DNA from: Dryas octopetala
Lineage: Eukaryota > Streptophyta > Magnoliopsida > Rosales > Rosaceae
Assembly (NCBI GenBank): GCA_963921425.1
Contig: OY992836.1
Span: 18,927,614-18,991,613 of the forward strand
Direction of reading: 5' to 3'
DNA length: 64,000 nucleotides
The stretch's first letter is position 1; the number at the start of each line of letters is the position of its first letter. Under the pieces are notes generated by a model. That model worked only from the letters and a program-made list of their open reading frames with translations. It searched no databases and was not told the origin of the DNA. Positions 23,501 through 35,712 of this stretch are shown piece after piece. Made by a program: the position numbers and the translations under genes.

Positions 23501-26500
23501 CTACGAAAAATTCATTCAAATTTCACTCGAGGATCCATATATCTAATGGACAATATGGATATCAGAATTAATTTAAGAAATCAAATTGTAGAGAAAATGA
23601 TCTCTTTGTTTATGATAACTCTTGTTGTTTGATCTTTCCATAGTATTGTAAATGTGTAAAACCACATTATTCTAGAGGTCCTTTCACCCACTTTATTCTG
23701 GGAAATCAATGTTAGTGACCCAAGCCCATGGTCCCCATGAATTTGTATGAGCTCATCATCTATGACATCTCTCTTGCACTATGTTTGTGGGTCCATCCCA
23801 TATATATACATGGTGTGAGAGAGAATCATATATGAGAGGTTCATACAATAGTTTTTGCAAGGTCTAACTGTTGAAGCCTACCTGGTCCTTAATGCCAATT
23901 TGCCAACTTGCACTAGTTGGCCAGGACATGAGGTCAGGTTATGAGCTATTTTTGCTACAAATGATTGAACTTGCCTAATAGTTCAAGTAATGAGCTATTT
24001 TGCTATTAACCCATATAAGATTTTCATGTTGGAAAATAGGAGAATAATCCTTTTCTCTGTTGTTATTCTTCTCCATTTTGGAGGAAATTATACGAAAATA
24101 AATTATCAAATCTAGGAAATAATTTTGTACAAGAATAAATTATCGAATTGTCAAAATATCTACCAACAATTCAATCCTGGCTTTTCTTGCATGCAAGGGA
24201 GAAGCAAAATAAATATATGATTTAGAATTTCATCTAGATTTTCTTAATGCCTCTGCATCTTCCAGTTAGTAGTGATTTGTAGTACAGTCTGCAATAAATT
24301 AATAGTGACTGCTGTTATGGTAAATCTGCATTTCAGGTATTTGTGAATGATCAGTTTCTGAACTGGGATCCAGAACACCGAATCAAAGTTCGGATTGTAT
24401 CTGCAAGAGCTTACCACTCCCTCTTTATGCATAACATGTAAGTAATGAAACTGATATTCCTGCCTGGAATCTATGTGTAAGGTTGCAGCATTTCACAAAT
24501 GCTAAGCCTTACCAGTTACCAGACTAGTCCTCTTAAATGTTTATACTATATTATTATGTGCTTCTAGTTGCACCTTCAATCATTTGGACAAATGCTGAAT
24601 GCAACAATGTATTAAACTCTTAGCTTAGTGTTCAAACAATAACTGGCTGAGTGACAGGTGCATCCGACCCACTCCTGAAGAGCTGGAGGATTTTGGTACT
24701 CCGGACTTCACAATATACAACGCTGGGCAGTTCCCATGTAACCGTTACACTCACTACATGACTTCCTCAACTAGCATAGACCTCAATCTTGCTAGGAGGG
24801 AAATGGTCATCCTCGGCACCCAGTATGCTGGGGAAATGAAGAAAGGCCTGTTCAGTGTAATGCACTATCTCATGCCCAAGCGTCAAATACTCTCTCTACA
24901 CTCAGGCTGCAATATGGGGAAAGACGGTGATGTTGCCCTTTTCTTTGGATTATCAGGTACAGTTTTATTGCACTACCATAGCCGCGTGCGTCATCAACTA
25001 TCGATTCTTTGTCTCAGTTTCTTTTGTAGCTCTGTAACTGATTATGCATATCCTTTGGGTAATGTTTGTCACAGGCACTGGGAAGACAACTTTGTCTACA
25101 GATCATAATAGGTATTTAATTGGAGATGATGAGCACTGCTGGAGTGACAATGGTGTGTCAAACATTGAAGGTGGTTGCTATGCCAAGTGCATTGATTTGT
25201 CAAGGGAGAAGGAACCAGATATCTGGAATGCCATCAAATTTGGGACTGGTAACACGATGATTTAATTGAACTTTACTTTAACAATAAGTTTTATTTAAAT
25301 GGATCTGTTCCATAAATGAATTGGAATTTCACATTATTATTGAATATGATTGCATGTGTTTGGCAGTTTTGGAGAATGTTGTGTTTGATGAGCATACTCG
25401 AGAAGTGGATTACTCAGAGAAATCTGTTACAGGTAAAGATCGTGTGTATGTTTTAATAAGATGAAAAATTATACTGTTTAGCAAACTATCTGCTGTGAAA
25501 AGGCCTACACAAATCAGACAAACCACACAGCGAAGATATCCAATTAAGAAGCAAAAATAAAGAGAGAGAAAGAACACCCAGATTTACGTAGTTCTGTTAA
25601 CTTTCCTATATCCATGAGGGAGGGGGATTGAAAATTCACTATCAACCAAACAAGTACAAGGATTTTCCCCAAACTCTCAACCTCACACACACACACAAAC
25701 CTCACAACCCCAAATCCCAATACACCCAAGCTCTCAAATCTCCTTCACCATTCTCTTGTTTTCCTTACTATCTTGCACACTATTAGACACACCATAATAG
25801 CCTTTATATAGACATAGGGAATACTAAACCAATTAAGAGTAAGAAGACTTTCTTAGGGGGTAAGAAACTTTCCTATAGAAAACTTTGGCTCTGTATGTTA
25901 ATGATCACAATATCTTGGTAAGAAAGATGTGTACTAAAGATTGTGAGGCTATAAATAATTGAAAAAATTGCGCTATATTTTCATTAATCCCTATTGTAGC
26001 AACCCATGTTGTACAAGGAATAATAAGTAAACCATATAATAGATAAAGTATCAAAATGAATCATATATAGAACTTTTTTTTTTCTGTTCAACAAATATAT
26101 AAAACTATGTCTTCTTTCTTCCTGATTTTTATTTTGACCTTGACAAACATTTTTGCAGAGAACACTCGGGCAGCATATCCTATAGAGTACATACCAAATG
26201 CTAAAATACCATGTGTTGGTCCCCATCCAAAAAATGTCATCCTCCTGGCTTGTGATGCATTTGGTGTACTCCCACCTGTGAGCAAGCTAAACTTGGCCCA
26301 AACTATGTACCATTTTATCAGCGGCTACACTGCTTTGGTATTTATTCAACCTGCTTTTCATTTGAAACTTCTCGTAGTTGTATGCATTGGATTTTAATGA
26401 TGGAACTCCCAATGGTAAAAAAATAGGTGGCCGGAACAGAGGATGGCATCAAGGAGCCACAAGCTACATTCTCAGCATGCTTTGGTGCAGCATTTATAAT

Positions 26501-27137
26501 GATGCATCCTACAAAGTATGCAGCAATGTTGTCTGAAAAGATGCTAAAGCACGGGGCTACCGGATGGCTTGTTAATACAGGCTGGTCCGCAGGAAGGTAT
26601 GGATGTTTTTTTTTTTTTTTGGCCAGGGGAAGGTATGGAATTTATATAAACAGAAATCTGCAGATGCATGTGATCTACATTGATTATTTTGCATTTGGCT
26701 CTCTTGCAGGTATGGAACAGGTAAGCGTATCAAATTAGCCTATACCAGGAAGATTATTGATGCTATTCACTCGGGAAGCCTTTTGACGGCAAACTACACC
26801 AAGACTGAAGTATTTGGTCTCGAAATCCCTACTGAGATTGAGGGTGTACCTTCAGAAATTCTGGATCCAATAAACACTGTAAGTTAGCTCCTTTTTTTTT
26901 TTTTTTACTTTTCTTCTTATTTTACTGCTACTTCAGATTCTGCAGGCATTTAATTTGCATTGACAAGGTATATGTGAATGTTTTCAATGGCAGTGGTCAG
27001 ACAAGAACGCCTACAGAGATACACTACTTAAGCTGGGTGGTCTGTTCAAGAAGAATTTTGAGGTATTCACGAATCACAAGATTGGGAAGGACAACAACCT
27101 GACAGAAGAAATTCTTGCAGCAGGTCCAAATTTTTGA
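20543..27137 (+). CDS. PCK1: Phosphoenolpyruvate carboxykinase (ATP)
   Basis: Twelve exons: 20543-20844, 20934-21100, 22135-22288, 22380-22464, 24337-24437, 24658-24956, 25075-25248, 25367-25432, 26159-26337, 26427-26596, 26710-26878 and 26994-27137. They sum to 2,010 nt and 669 residues, matching plant PEPCKs. The cytosolic enzyme converts oxaloacetate plus ATP to PEP and CO2 and drives gluconeogenesis, notably in germinating seeds and ripening fruit. The plant-specific N-terminal extension (about residues 1-130) is Ser/Thr-rich and is where phosphorylation is known in the family. The kinase-1a P-loop GLSGTGKTT is split by intron 6, with G370 at the junction and K373 as the nucleotide-binding lysine. 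The kinase-2 motif is IGDDE (D387, D388). All splice sites are GT-AG and keep frame. Intron 4 (1.87 kb) and intron 8 carry repeat insertions. Confidence 0.97.
22742..23068. mobile_element. MITE-like insertion in PEPCK intron 4
   Basis: A 10-bp direct repeat GGTATGCATA lies at 22732-22741 and 23069-23078. The left edge begins GGGTCC, and an inverted GGACCC occurs near 23007-23014, about 55 bp inside the right repeat. The core has the dispersed palindromic unit (ATTTGAACTG ... AACCGTTCGAATCATT). The direct repeat could be a Mutator-length target duplication, but the inverted ends do not reach the right-hand copy, so the boundaries are uncertain. Confidence 0.5.
25490..25930 (-). mobile_element. 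LTR/TRIM-like fragment in PEPCK intron 8
   Basis: It carries ACCCAGATTTACGTAGTTC near 25578-25596, close to a phrase common in the LTRs of small plant retroelements, read here in antisense. An AC-rich stretch (25683-25700) and a TATA-like CTTTATATAGAC near 25802 follow. No coding frame or clean terminal repeats are visible. It may be a solo LTR or a TRIM remnant. Confidence 0.35.
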
Positions 27138-28124
27138 TCTGAAAGTCCTGTGAATGGTGAATGTGAAATGAAATGAAAATAAGCACATTCATATGTAATC
27201 ATTTATATGCCCAAGCTTTATGCATAATTGCTTGTATAAGCTGTCATAACTTCATCAGTTTGTAAAGAAAGAAGTGTGTTTCTTTTTCTTTGGCTGTGTG
27301 CCTCAATCACTGGAGGCAACTTATGTATGCAATAATTATCGATATACAAGGTATATTGTTATATGATTATGTGATATTTCTCTACTGGTTTAAATTCTTT
27401 TCTGCAAGATATTCTGCGTAAAAGATAAGTTTGTTCTTAAACTTGAATGGTTTAGCCATAATTTCTATGAGTGTTGCAATTTAAGTGACAAAAATAAGAA
27501 GTGTTTTTGGTCCATTGATAAAGCATTGTATAAAAAGATGTTACAAGAACTAAATAACAGACTATAAGCAATGCAAAACATGAACCTCAAAAATTTAAGG
27601 TGGGGTAGACGTGTTATACCCGTTCCGGTCGTCCCTGCACGAAATTTTTTTTTTGTTTCTGTATTGAGTGTACAATGGTCAACCGGTTACTCACAGTTTG
27701 AAGGTATGCAAAGCTATATACCTACCCATCAACCCTAATTCCTGCAACTATCATTCTCTGTACTTCCCAAAGCAATCGTTCTCACAACTCAACTTGTTTG
27801 CGTTCCCATGGTTTTGCACTTTTACTTGTATTATCTTGGACTTGGACTCTGATGCCATTGAGGTAATTTCTTTCTGTTTACCATTCAATGAAAACTATAT
27901 ATTTTGCTGTTGACTAGAGTCCTTGAAAGCTACTATACCATATTTCGGTATTTCCACAAAGAAAGTTAGGTAGGAGCATGGTAGGTGGAGAAATTTGGGA
28001 ACAGGACAAAGGTGGGAACAATAATGCAGCACTCTAATAAATATCTGACCACTGGTTTCCTTATCAATAATGCAGAGCTTGCCCCTGTAGCTAGCCACCA
28101 CAGTGAGTTGAGAGTCTGACTACC
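27138..28124. other. PEPCK 3' flank and NLR upstream region
   Basis: It holds the PEPCK 3' UTR, then DNA without a gene. A segment around 27600-27650 (GTTATACCCGTTCCGGTCGTCCC, then an A/T run; only part of it repeat-like) looks unlike its neighbours and may be a retroposon tail. The NLR start codon lies at 28125. Confidence 0.4.
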
Positions 28125-31100
28125 ATGGAATCTTTGAGTGTAATTGTGTCACCGCTTCTACAGGTGCTCTTTGAAAGGATCACTTCCTCTGTTTTTGGTG
28201 AAGTGAAATCTCAACGGGATTCCAAGAAGGAGATGGAGAGGCTGCAGAGAACGTTGCAGGTGATTCAAGCTGTGATAGAAGATGCAGAGGAGCAGCAGAT
28301 GAAGGATAACAAGGTGAGGATTTGGCTCGTGAAGCTCAAAGACGTGGCCTACGATGCTGACCAACTGTTGAACGAGATTTCCAACCTTATTCAGCGAAAA
28401 CATGTCATGAAAGAGATTTCTCACAGACCACATGCTCGCGTCCTATTTTGGGAACAGCTTATTCCAGGACTACCTGCTTCACCAGATGGCCACATAACTT
28501 TTCAGCAAATTGGTATCTATAATTTTGAGCTCACATGGGAATGCGGAAGAGCTGCGAGCATGAACACGAAGGGGAAGACTGATCTAGTACTGAGAGGGAT
28601 TCGAGAGCGGACAAAATATGAGGCACGGAAGACTAGCTTAAAGCTTGAATCAATTTCAACTTACTTTCAAACGTCGGCTAAGCTGAAGGAGATTCGGCAA
28701 AGATTGGATGATGTACAAAAGGAAATGTCTAGTTTCCAATTCAAACGAGGATCCACATCCACATTTAGGCGGTCAGATACCATAGAGAAGACACGCGAAA
28801 CTGGACCCTTTGTTGATGAATCCAAGGTTTATGGCAGAGAAAAGGATGTGGAGAAGATTGTTGACATGTTACTATCATCCAGTGTTCCCCAAGTTCCAGT
28901 AATTCCAATTTTTGGAATTGGAGGCATGGGGAAGACAACACTTGCTCAGTTAGTCTATAATGACCCCAGGGTTAAAAGCCACTTTGAACTTCGGATGTGG
29001 GTGACCGTCAATGATAATTTCAGCCCAAGAAGAATCACAAATGAAATGTTGGGTTATATCACAAAGGGTAACCGTGACACCTTGCCATTTGGTGTGCTGC
29101 AATCTGAATTGAGCGAATCATTATTGGGGAAAAGATACTTACTTGTGCTAGATGACGTGTGGAATGATGATCAAGATGAATGGGACAAAGCAATAAGTTC
29201 ATTGAAGGGTGCTGCAGCTGGAAGTAAAATTATACTGACTACCCGGAGCGAGAAGGTTGCAGCCATAACTAGCTCATTTCCCCCTTACCAATTGGAAGCG
29301 CTAAGCAGAGATGATTGTTGGAAGCTTTTCAAGCAACGAGCCTTTGCAGAGGGAACAGAGAATAATTTTCAGAGCCTACTGCCCACTGGTGAACAAATAG
29401 TGGACAAGTGCAGAGGTGTCCCCTTGGTGGCCAAAATTCTTGGAAGCCTATTGCGCTTTAAAAGGGATGAAAGCGAGTGGTCACATGTGCAAAGGAGTGA
29501 TCTATGGAGTATCAAAGGAGGTGAGAACAGAATTTTGAGTATCTTAAGGCTGAGTTACAATCATTTGCCATCACATCTGAAACCTTGCTTTGCATACTGT
29601 TCAGTGTTCCCTAAATATTATGAGATTAATAAGGAAAAGTTGATCCAACAATGGATTGCACATGACTTAATTCTGAATAATCAAGAGTCTTCACTTACAC
29701 TAGAGGACATCGGGAATGAGTATTTTAACAATATGTTGATGATGTCTTTCTTTCAAGGCATGGGAAAATCTGATAGACAGAAGTATGATGGAGTTTAAAA
29801 TGCATGATTGTATTCATGATCTTGCAAAATCTGTTGCTGGAGAGGAATTCTTGACTGTAGGGCATGAGAATTTGAGTTGTAATGTCAGAGAAAGTCATTA
29901 CACACCAGTAATTTCTGATGGTCTCTCGAAGACACGTCATGCATCAGTTGTTTGCAATTCTAGCTCTTATTTGATCCCAAAAGCCTTGTGTAAAGCCAAG
30001 AGATTGCATACCCTCAATTTGTTGTCGCCAAGAGATGATTTTGTGAGAGCTCTTCCTACCATAATAGAAACTTTTAAGCACCTCAGAGTGCTAACTTTGA
30101 GTGGATGTGGCACAAAAAGACTGCACAGATCAATTGGTGGGTTAATATATTTGAGATATCTTGACCTCTCAAATACTCTCATTGAGACCATGCCAGAGAC
30201 AATTTGTGATCTCTGTAACTTACAGACACTGAATCTATCAAGTTGCAGTGAGCTCATGGAGTTACCAAGTGGAACAACAAAGTTGATAAATCTGAGACAT
30301 CTGAATATAGATGATTGTGCAAGACTTGCTAGCATGCCCCCATCGATCGGAATGCTAAAACAGCTTCAGACTCTGCCAGTATTTATTGTCGGTCTCGACT
30401 TAGAAAATTGCTTTTTGCAGCTCTTGCAACTAAACCATCTCCGAGGGAAGTTGAAAATCAAATGCCTGGAGAATGCTCAATTTCCAGGTGACTATGAATC
30501 AAACATCCGTGCATGGATGGCATCAAAACAGTTCCGTTCATTGGAATTGTTGTGGGGAAATGATGATGAGGAGAAGTTAAATCGTCCCAGATTTACACAA
30601 ACTCGTGAATACGATGGTGGTTCTGATGAGGTTTTGTTAGATTCTTTTGAACCAAAACCCTTTATAAGGAGGTTGTCAATAAAGGGTTTTTCAGGAACTA
30701 GGTTCTCTAGGTGGATGAGTTCATCCGGGCTAGAAAATCTGACTGAGCTAAACATAATTTGTTGCAAAAGATGTGAAAGTCTTCCTACACTTGGTCAACT
30801 TCCTTTTCTCAAGATCCTTAACATCCAAGGAATGGATTCCATTGTAAACATTGGAGTTGAGTTCTCTGGTGAAGGTGACAGACCATTCCCATCGCTAAAA
30901 GAACTAACCCTCAGAGACTTTCCTGAATTAAGACGTTGGAGTAGCATGGATTCGACAGAAGCGTTTACTTGCCTGGACAGACTAATCATCACAAATTGTC
31001 CATTGTTAATAACCATGCCATGGTTTCCTTGTCTTCAACACTTGGAGTTACGAAAGTGCAACCAATTGGTAGTAAGGTCGGCATCAGAGCTAAACACACT

Positions 31101-31914
31101 CTCCACTCTTGTTATTGACTTCTTTCAGGACTTATGCTTCCTACCCAAAAAATTGCTGCAAAAGAATTCGTGTCTGATGTCATTAACAGTTACCTCTTGC
31201 CCCAAACTTAGCTCAATGCCTGAAAATCTAGCAAACCTCACCACTCTGAAATCACTGAAAATTGGGTGGTGCGATGAGCTATATACTTTGCCACATGGAT
31301 TAAAGAACCTCACTTCACTGGAGAACTTGGACATCATTGAGTGCCCTAGTTTAATCTGTTTGCCAGAGGAAGGCGTGGAAGGCTTGTGCTCACTTCGGTC
31401 ATTCTCAATTGAGAACTGTCCGAGCTTAACTTCTTTGCCTATGGGGATGAAACAACTCATGACTCTTGAGAACCTCACAATTATGTATTGTTTAAATCTG
31501 GCGCAACTACCAGATAGTTTTCAATATCTCTCAGCACTTAGAAGTTTGAGCATTTTAGGCTGTCCAGAGCTCACATCTCTGCCAGAGGGACTGCAGCACA
31601 TCCAGAAATTACAAATCCTTGAAATTCGTAGCTGTCCGAAATTCATGGAATTGCCAGAGTGGGTGGAGCATCTTGTTTCACTTCGATCTTTGGCAATCTC
31701 AGACTGTCCAAATATAAAGTTGTTCCCAGAAGGTGTACAGCGTCTCAGTGCACTCCAACACCTGTCCATCAGAGACTGTCCTGATCTTGAGCAGCGTTGT
31801 GAAAGAGGAAAAGGTGAGGACTGGCAGAAGATATCTCATATTCCATATATCTATGTTGGATCATCAGCATTGCAGCAGAGGCAAGACATTGCATCCACCT
31901 CCCAAAATCCTTAG
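28125..31914 (+). pseudogene. CC-NBS-LRR (RGA-type) resistance gene with a frameshift before the MHD motif
   Basis: Two overlapping frames form one intronless CNL gene of about 1,260 residues. Frame one (28125-29798, 557 codons) has an Rx-type coiled coil (residues about 1-90), an NB-ARC with P-loop GIGGMGKTT (264-272), kinase-2 LLVLDDVW (D343, D344, W346), RNBS-B GSKIILTTR, GLPL as CRGVPLV and RNBS-D CFAYCSVFP. Frame two (29785-31914) resumes with MEFKMHDCIHDLA, which holds the MHD motif, and then at least a dozen LRRs with LxxLxxLxIxxCPxL spacing. The switch lies near 29760-29790 and equals a one-base net shift. Conserved sequence on both sides argues against a real intron. It could be a true lesion or an assembly error. 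The stop is followed at once by GTAAGT, so a 3' UTR intron is likely. Family role: intracellular pathogen sensor. Confidence 0.88.
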
Positions 31915-33009
31915 GTAAGTAATTCCAAATGCAAATTTAATGGAATAACATGATTACTAATTAAACTTGAGAATGCTGTTATTGAGAATCTAGCAATACT
32001 TACTTCTATTATATTATTTTCTTCTTGGTTTTGCATAACTGATGGTTGGTTGTACTTAGGAAGCCAAGTGACCACATCCCCTAACGAGAGAATCCTGGAG
32101 GCAGTGCAGCAGGAATACCAATCGTTGTTTCCAGTTGGCTCTCTTTTCTGAAGGATCATGTACAATGCCCTTACCTCTAAATATTCAATTCGGAGAAAGA
32201 ATTGATGGTTGTGATTGAGTCGGAATTTGTTATGGTTATCTCTAACTTATAAATTCACAAATGAGGAAGGGGCTTAAGAATTTTGATGGCCAGGCGGTTG
32301 CAATCATCTATGTTCATTAGTTATGTTTTATTGTTTGGGTTGCTATGACTTCTGCAGCTCTGCTTGTGGCCTGAACCATGGCTCCCTTCATTATTGATTA
32401 TTGTGATCTTTGTAGTATTCTTCTTAAGTGCAGTGTCCTGTTTATTGATTAACAAGTTAAATATAGTTTTTTCTTTTCCTTTTTTATGCCCTCTGTGTGT
32501 TTCAGTTTGAAGCTTACTGTAGGAGCTCTCAAGCTCAAGGTTCACTTTTACAGCATATTTACATAAAATATAATTCTATATGCGTGCACTACACCTACAC
32601 ATTTCTCAGCATATGGCTCTGAATCTGACGAAATCAATTTCAAATGGAAACCCAGTTTGAGAGGAGGAATTTTTCAGTGAGCCAACATCATTTTGACTCA
32701 CAGAAAGTTCATTCATTTTGTTGTCTTTTTTTTTCTTTTTTTTGTGCTACTGATGATGTCAGGTCGTCATTTTACCCAGCAAATTCATAAGCTGTTGATT
32801 TTGTCCTCTTTTTTGCTTTACTGTTTATATTTGGCTACCGCCATTACTAATACTATCAACACTTGACTTTCAATAATATCAATTTTCATTAATATCAACA
32901 CTCCACTTTCTGATTCATTTTGTGGTAAAATCACATGAAGAGTACAAAAAATCCTTTGCTACTGAGAATTTGCACTAGCATTTTATCTCGTGAATGAGTG
33001 AAAATAGTG
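31915..33009. other. NLR 3' flank
   Basis: The sequence begins GTAAGT right after the NLR stop codon, and a TTAG acceptor-like site lies near 32060, suggesting a spliced 3' UTR. From about 32700 a T-rich tract (about 32726-32743) precedes the minus-strand helicase copy and could be its former poly(A) end. No gene is seen. Confidence 0.45.
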
Positions 33010-34847
33010 TCAGTAATTACGTCTAGGCGGTCTATCAGGAATTGTACCCGGCTTGAACTTTGAGGCTTCATGTTTAGCCAGTTGAGGAGGAACATAACTA
33101 TTACTCTGAATCAGCATCTGCTTGAGATCATAAAACACATGACTGTCCTGCATAGTCAGGAATGAAGTGGCCACACCAGTCTTCCCTGCACGCCTAGTCC
33201 GTCCAATACGATGTGTGTATGTTTTAATTCTCCCATGCATATCATAATTAACAACATGAGCCACATCAGGTACATCAATCCCCCGTCCTACAACATCCGT
33301 CGCAACAAGTACATTGTATCTCTTGGCCCAAAAACCTTGGAGGCTAGTCTCTCTCTGCTCCTGTGACTTCCCAGCGTGCAAACCTGTCACGTGATATCCA
33401 TTCTTGTCCAAACTCTTAGCAACATAATATGCATTCTTCTTGGTGTTAACAAACACAATAGCAGTCTTATCATCACCAAGTTCCTCAAGCAATCTCTTTA
33501 ATCTCGGAAACTTGTCCGATTCCTTGGTCATGATCACATTCTGAGTGATCAAACCCGTCGTGGTCTTTCCAGCTGTATTATCGTGACCACAACAGGATTC
33601 CTCAAGTAGTTCCTGGCAAGTCGCTCCACAGCCGGAGGCATGGTGACACTGAACATATAAGTGGTTCTGTACATCTTCTTCTTTTCATCATCAAGCTCTT
33701 CATTGCTGGACGACATTGCATCCAAGACGCCAACAACCTGCGGCTCAAATCCCAAATCAATCATCCTATCAGCCTCATCAAGAACAGCATAATTGCACCG
33801 GTTAAGAACAACATACCGCCTCTCCAAGCAATCAAGCAAACGCCCGGGGGTGGCAATGAGAACCTCGCAGCCTTGCCCAATTCTAAGCCCTTGCTCCTCA
33901 ATTGACTGCCCACCAACAATGGAAACCACCTTGACACCCAAGTAACGTGCAAGCTTCACAGTCTCCACCTCAATCTGTTGCGCAAGCTCACGAGTAGGCG
34001 CCAAAACAACAGCGTAAGGCCCTGCTTCGGCCTCATTGTCTTTATTAATCGAAGGCTGCTTCGAAATATAAGTCAGCATAGGAAGAACAAAGGCAGCAGC
34101 CTTACCAGAACCAGTCCCAGCAATGCTGATGGCGTCATGTTGTTGCAAGCCGAGCTGAATGGCCGCCATTTGAATGGGAGAGGGCTTGCCGTAACCAGCC
34201 CTCTCCACGGCCTTGAGCAACTCCGCGCTCAATCCGCTCCCGGCCCAGCTCCTCATAGGGGGAGGAATCCGAGACCCTTTGTAGGAAATATTGAAGTCCT
34301 CTCGGAAAATCCTCTAATCCTTCTCGGTCATCTCCTCCAGCTTCTTATCACTCCAATGGCGTTTGACCCTCATGTCAAAACTGTCGTACATATCATCGGG
34401 CTTCTTTCGAATCTCACCCTCCTCCCGCAGCTCCCTCGGGTTCTGAACAGCGAGCTTCTTCTGCTCGCAGCGGTCCATTCCAGCACGAAAGCCTCGGCCG
34501 AACAAGAGCTGGGCCTGGTGAAGGTTTTGGTACAAGGAATTCATATCACGAGAAGTGTCCTCAGTGTTGTCCTAATCGAAAGAGAACCGGAACTTCTCGC
34601 TGGGTTTTACAACACGCTTCTTGGGTTTCTTCTTCAATCCCAAATACTGTTCATTAATGGCTTTAAGCTCTTTGTCACGCCGCCTCTTCGATTCCCGCTC
34701 TCTATCTCTTTCTCGATCTCGGTGTGCATGGGACAGATTGCAGCGTTTGTGTTCCACGGTTTGTTCTTGGCCGGATTGAAGGGCGCGTTGAGCTTTGCTT
34801 AAGAAAAAGGATTTCTTCGGCGGCAACGAGGAGGAGACGGCTGCCAT
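33010..34847 (-). pseudogene. Broken intronless copy of DEAD-box helicase RH21 (Prp28-like)
   Basis: Read on the minus strand from MAAVSSS at 34847, this copy aligns along its length with RH21, the plant homologue of the U5 snRNP helicase Prp28. It is broken in at least three places: a TAG stop at 34572-34574 where the family has Trp (SFDW), a second TAG at 34314-34316 in TERDW, and a one-base loss at about 33560 after VVVTI. Catalytic motifs have also decayed: motif I reads GTGSGKA (Thr lost), motif III reads SVT instead of SAT, and motif VI reads HRIGRTRR instead of HRIGRTGR. DEAD (LDEAD) remains. The Arg/Glu/Asp-rich N-terminus is shortened. A retrocopy is possible, but the functional parent may itself lack introns, so DNA duplication cannot be excluded. 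Confidence 0.9.
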
Positions 34848-35117
34848 TGAAATGACGGAAGGGAATTTGCAGAAGCAGAAATTAACCAGCGAAGAGCTTT
34901 TTAGTTGCTGGAGGAGAAAGTGTCGAATAAGTCGGCATGTAACTTGGTAGACAAAGAATAGGATAGAGAGTTTGGTACCTACTCGATTTGGGAAACAAGA
35001 TTGATTTGGGTCAAATGACACATGTCACCCTTGTAGTTTTATCTAATTTTTACTTTGGTCACTGATATTTTTTTATTTTTAATACAATAATGATCAAGTC
35101 CAAATCATTAACATGGT
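34848..35117. other. Spacer between helicase copy and LRR relic
   Basis: It contains the upstream side of the helicase copy and a segment (about 35000-35090: TGTCACCCTTGTAG, TTACTTTGGTCACTGATA) that resembles one arm of a foldback MITE. No gene is seen. Confidence 0.35.
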
Positions 35118-35712
35118 AACAATGAATTTGATGAGATTTTGTTAAATTCTTTTGAACCAAAACCTTTACAAAGAGGTTGTCAATAAAGAGTTATTCAAAA
35201 ATTCTCTTTCCAAGTCTAATGAGTTTGTCTAGGCTTTTGAAAATATGACTGAGCTAAACAATAAACATAGTTTATTGCAAAAGATGTGTAAGTCTTCCTA
35301 CACTCGGTCAACTTTCAGTGATCAAGATGCTCAACATCAAATTGGCGTTGAGTTCTCAGTTGAAGGTGACAGATCATTCCCATCTCTAAAAGAACTAACC
35401 CTCAGAAACTTTCCTCAATTTGAAACTTGGAGTGGCAGGGATCCTACCGAAGCATGACTTGCTTGGACAGACTAATCATCACAAATTGTCCATTATTATA
35501 ACCATGCCATTGTTTTCCATGTCTTCAATACTTGGAGCTGCGGAACTGTAACCATTTGGTAGTAAGGTCAGTTTCAGAACTAAACTCACTTGTCATTGAC
35601 CGCTTTCAAGAGTTATACTATGTAGTATGTACCCAAAAAAATTGCTGCAGAGGTTGAAAGTCATTTATACCCTCTTGCCTCAAGCTTCGCTTAATTCCTG
35701 CAAATCTAGAGC
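35118..35712 (+). pseudogene. LRR relic of an NLR gene
   Basis: It aligns with 30615-31220 of the upstream NLR, starting at GATGAG(A/G)TTTTGTTA and running through GAGTTCTC..TGAAGGTGACAG, CTAAAAGAACTAACCCTCAGA and GACTAATCATCACAAATTGTCCATT. It has small deletions (about 20 bp near 35335), stops and frameshifts, and no CC or NB-ARC part. The longest frame is 70 codons. It is the remains of a second family member, separated from the first by the helicase copy. Confidence 0.85.

Noticed and set aside
29639..29759. A short intron that would repair the NLR frame
   Set aside because: It would remove the conserved WIAHDLI and LEDIGNEYF segments between RNBS-D and MHD, so an indel is a better explanation.
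33978..34802. A 274-codon plus-strand frame
   Set aside because: It is the antisense shadow of the RH21-like copy, which explains the sequence on the minus strand.
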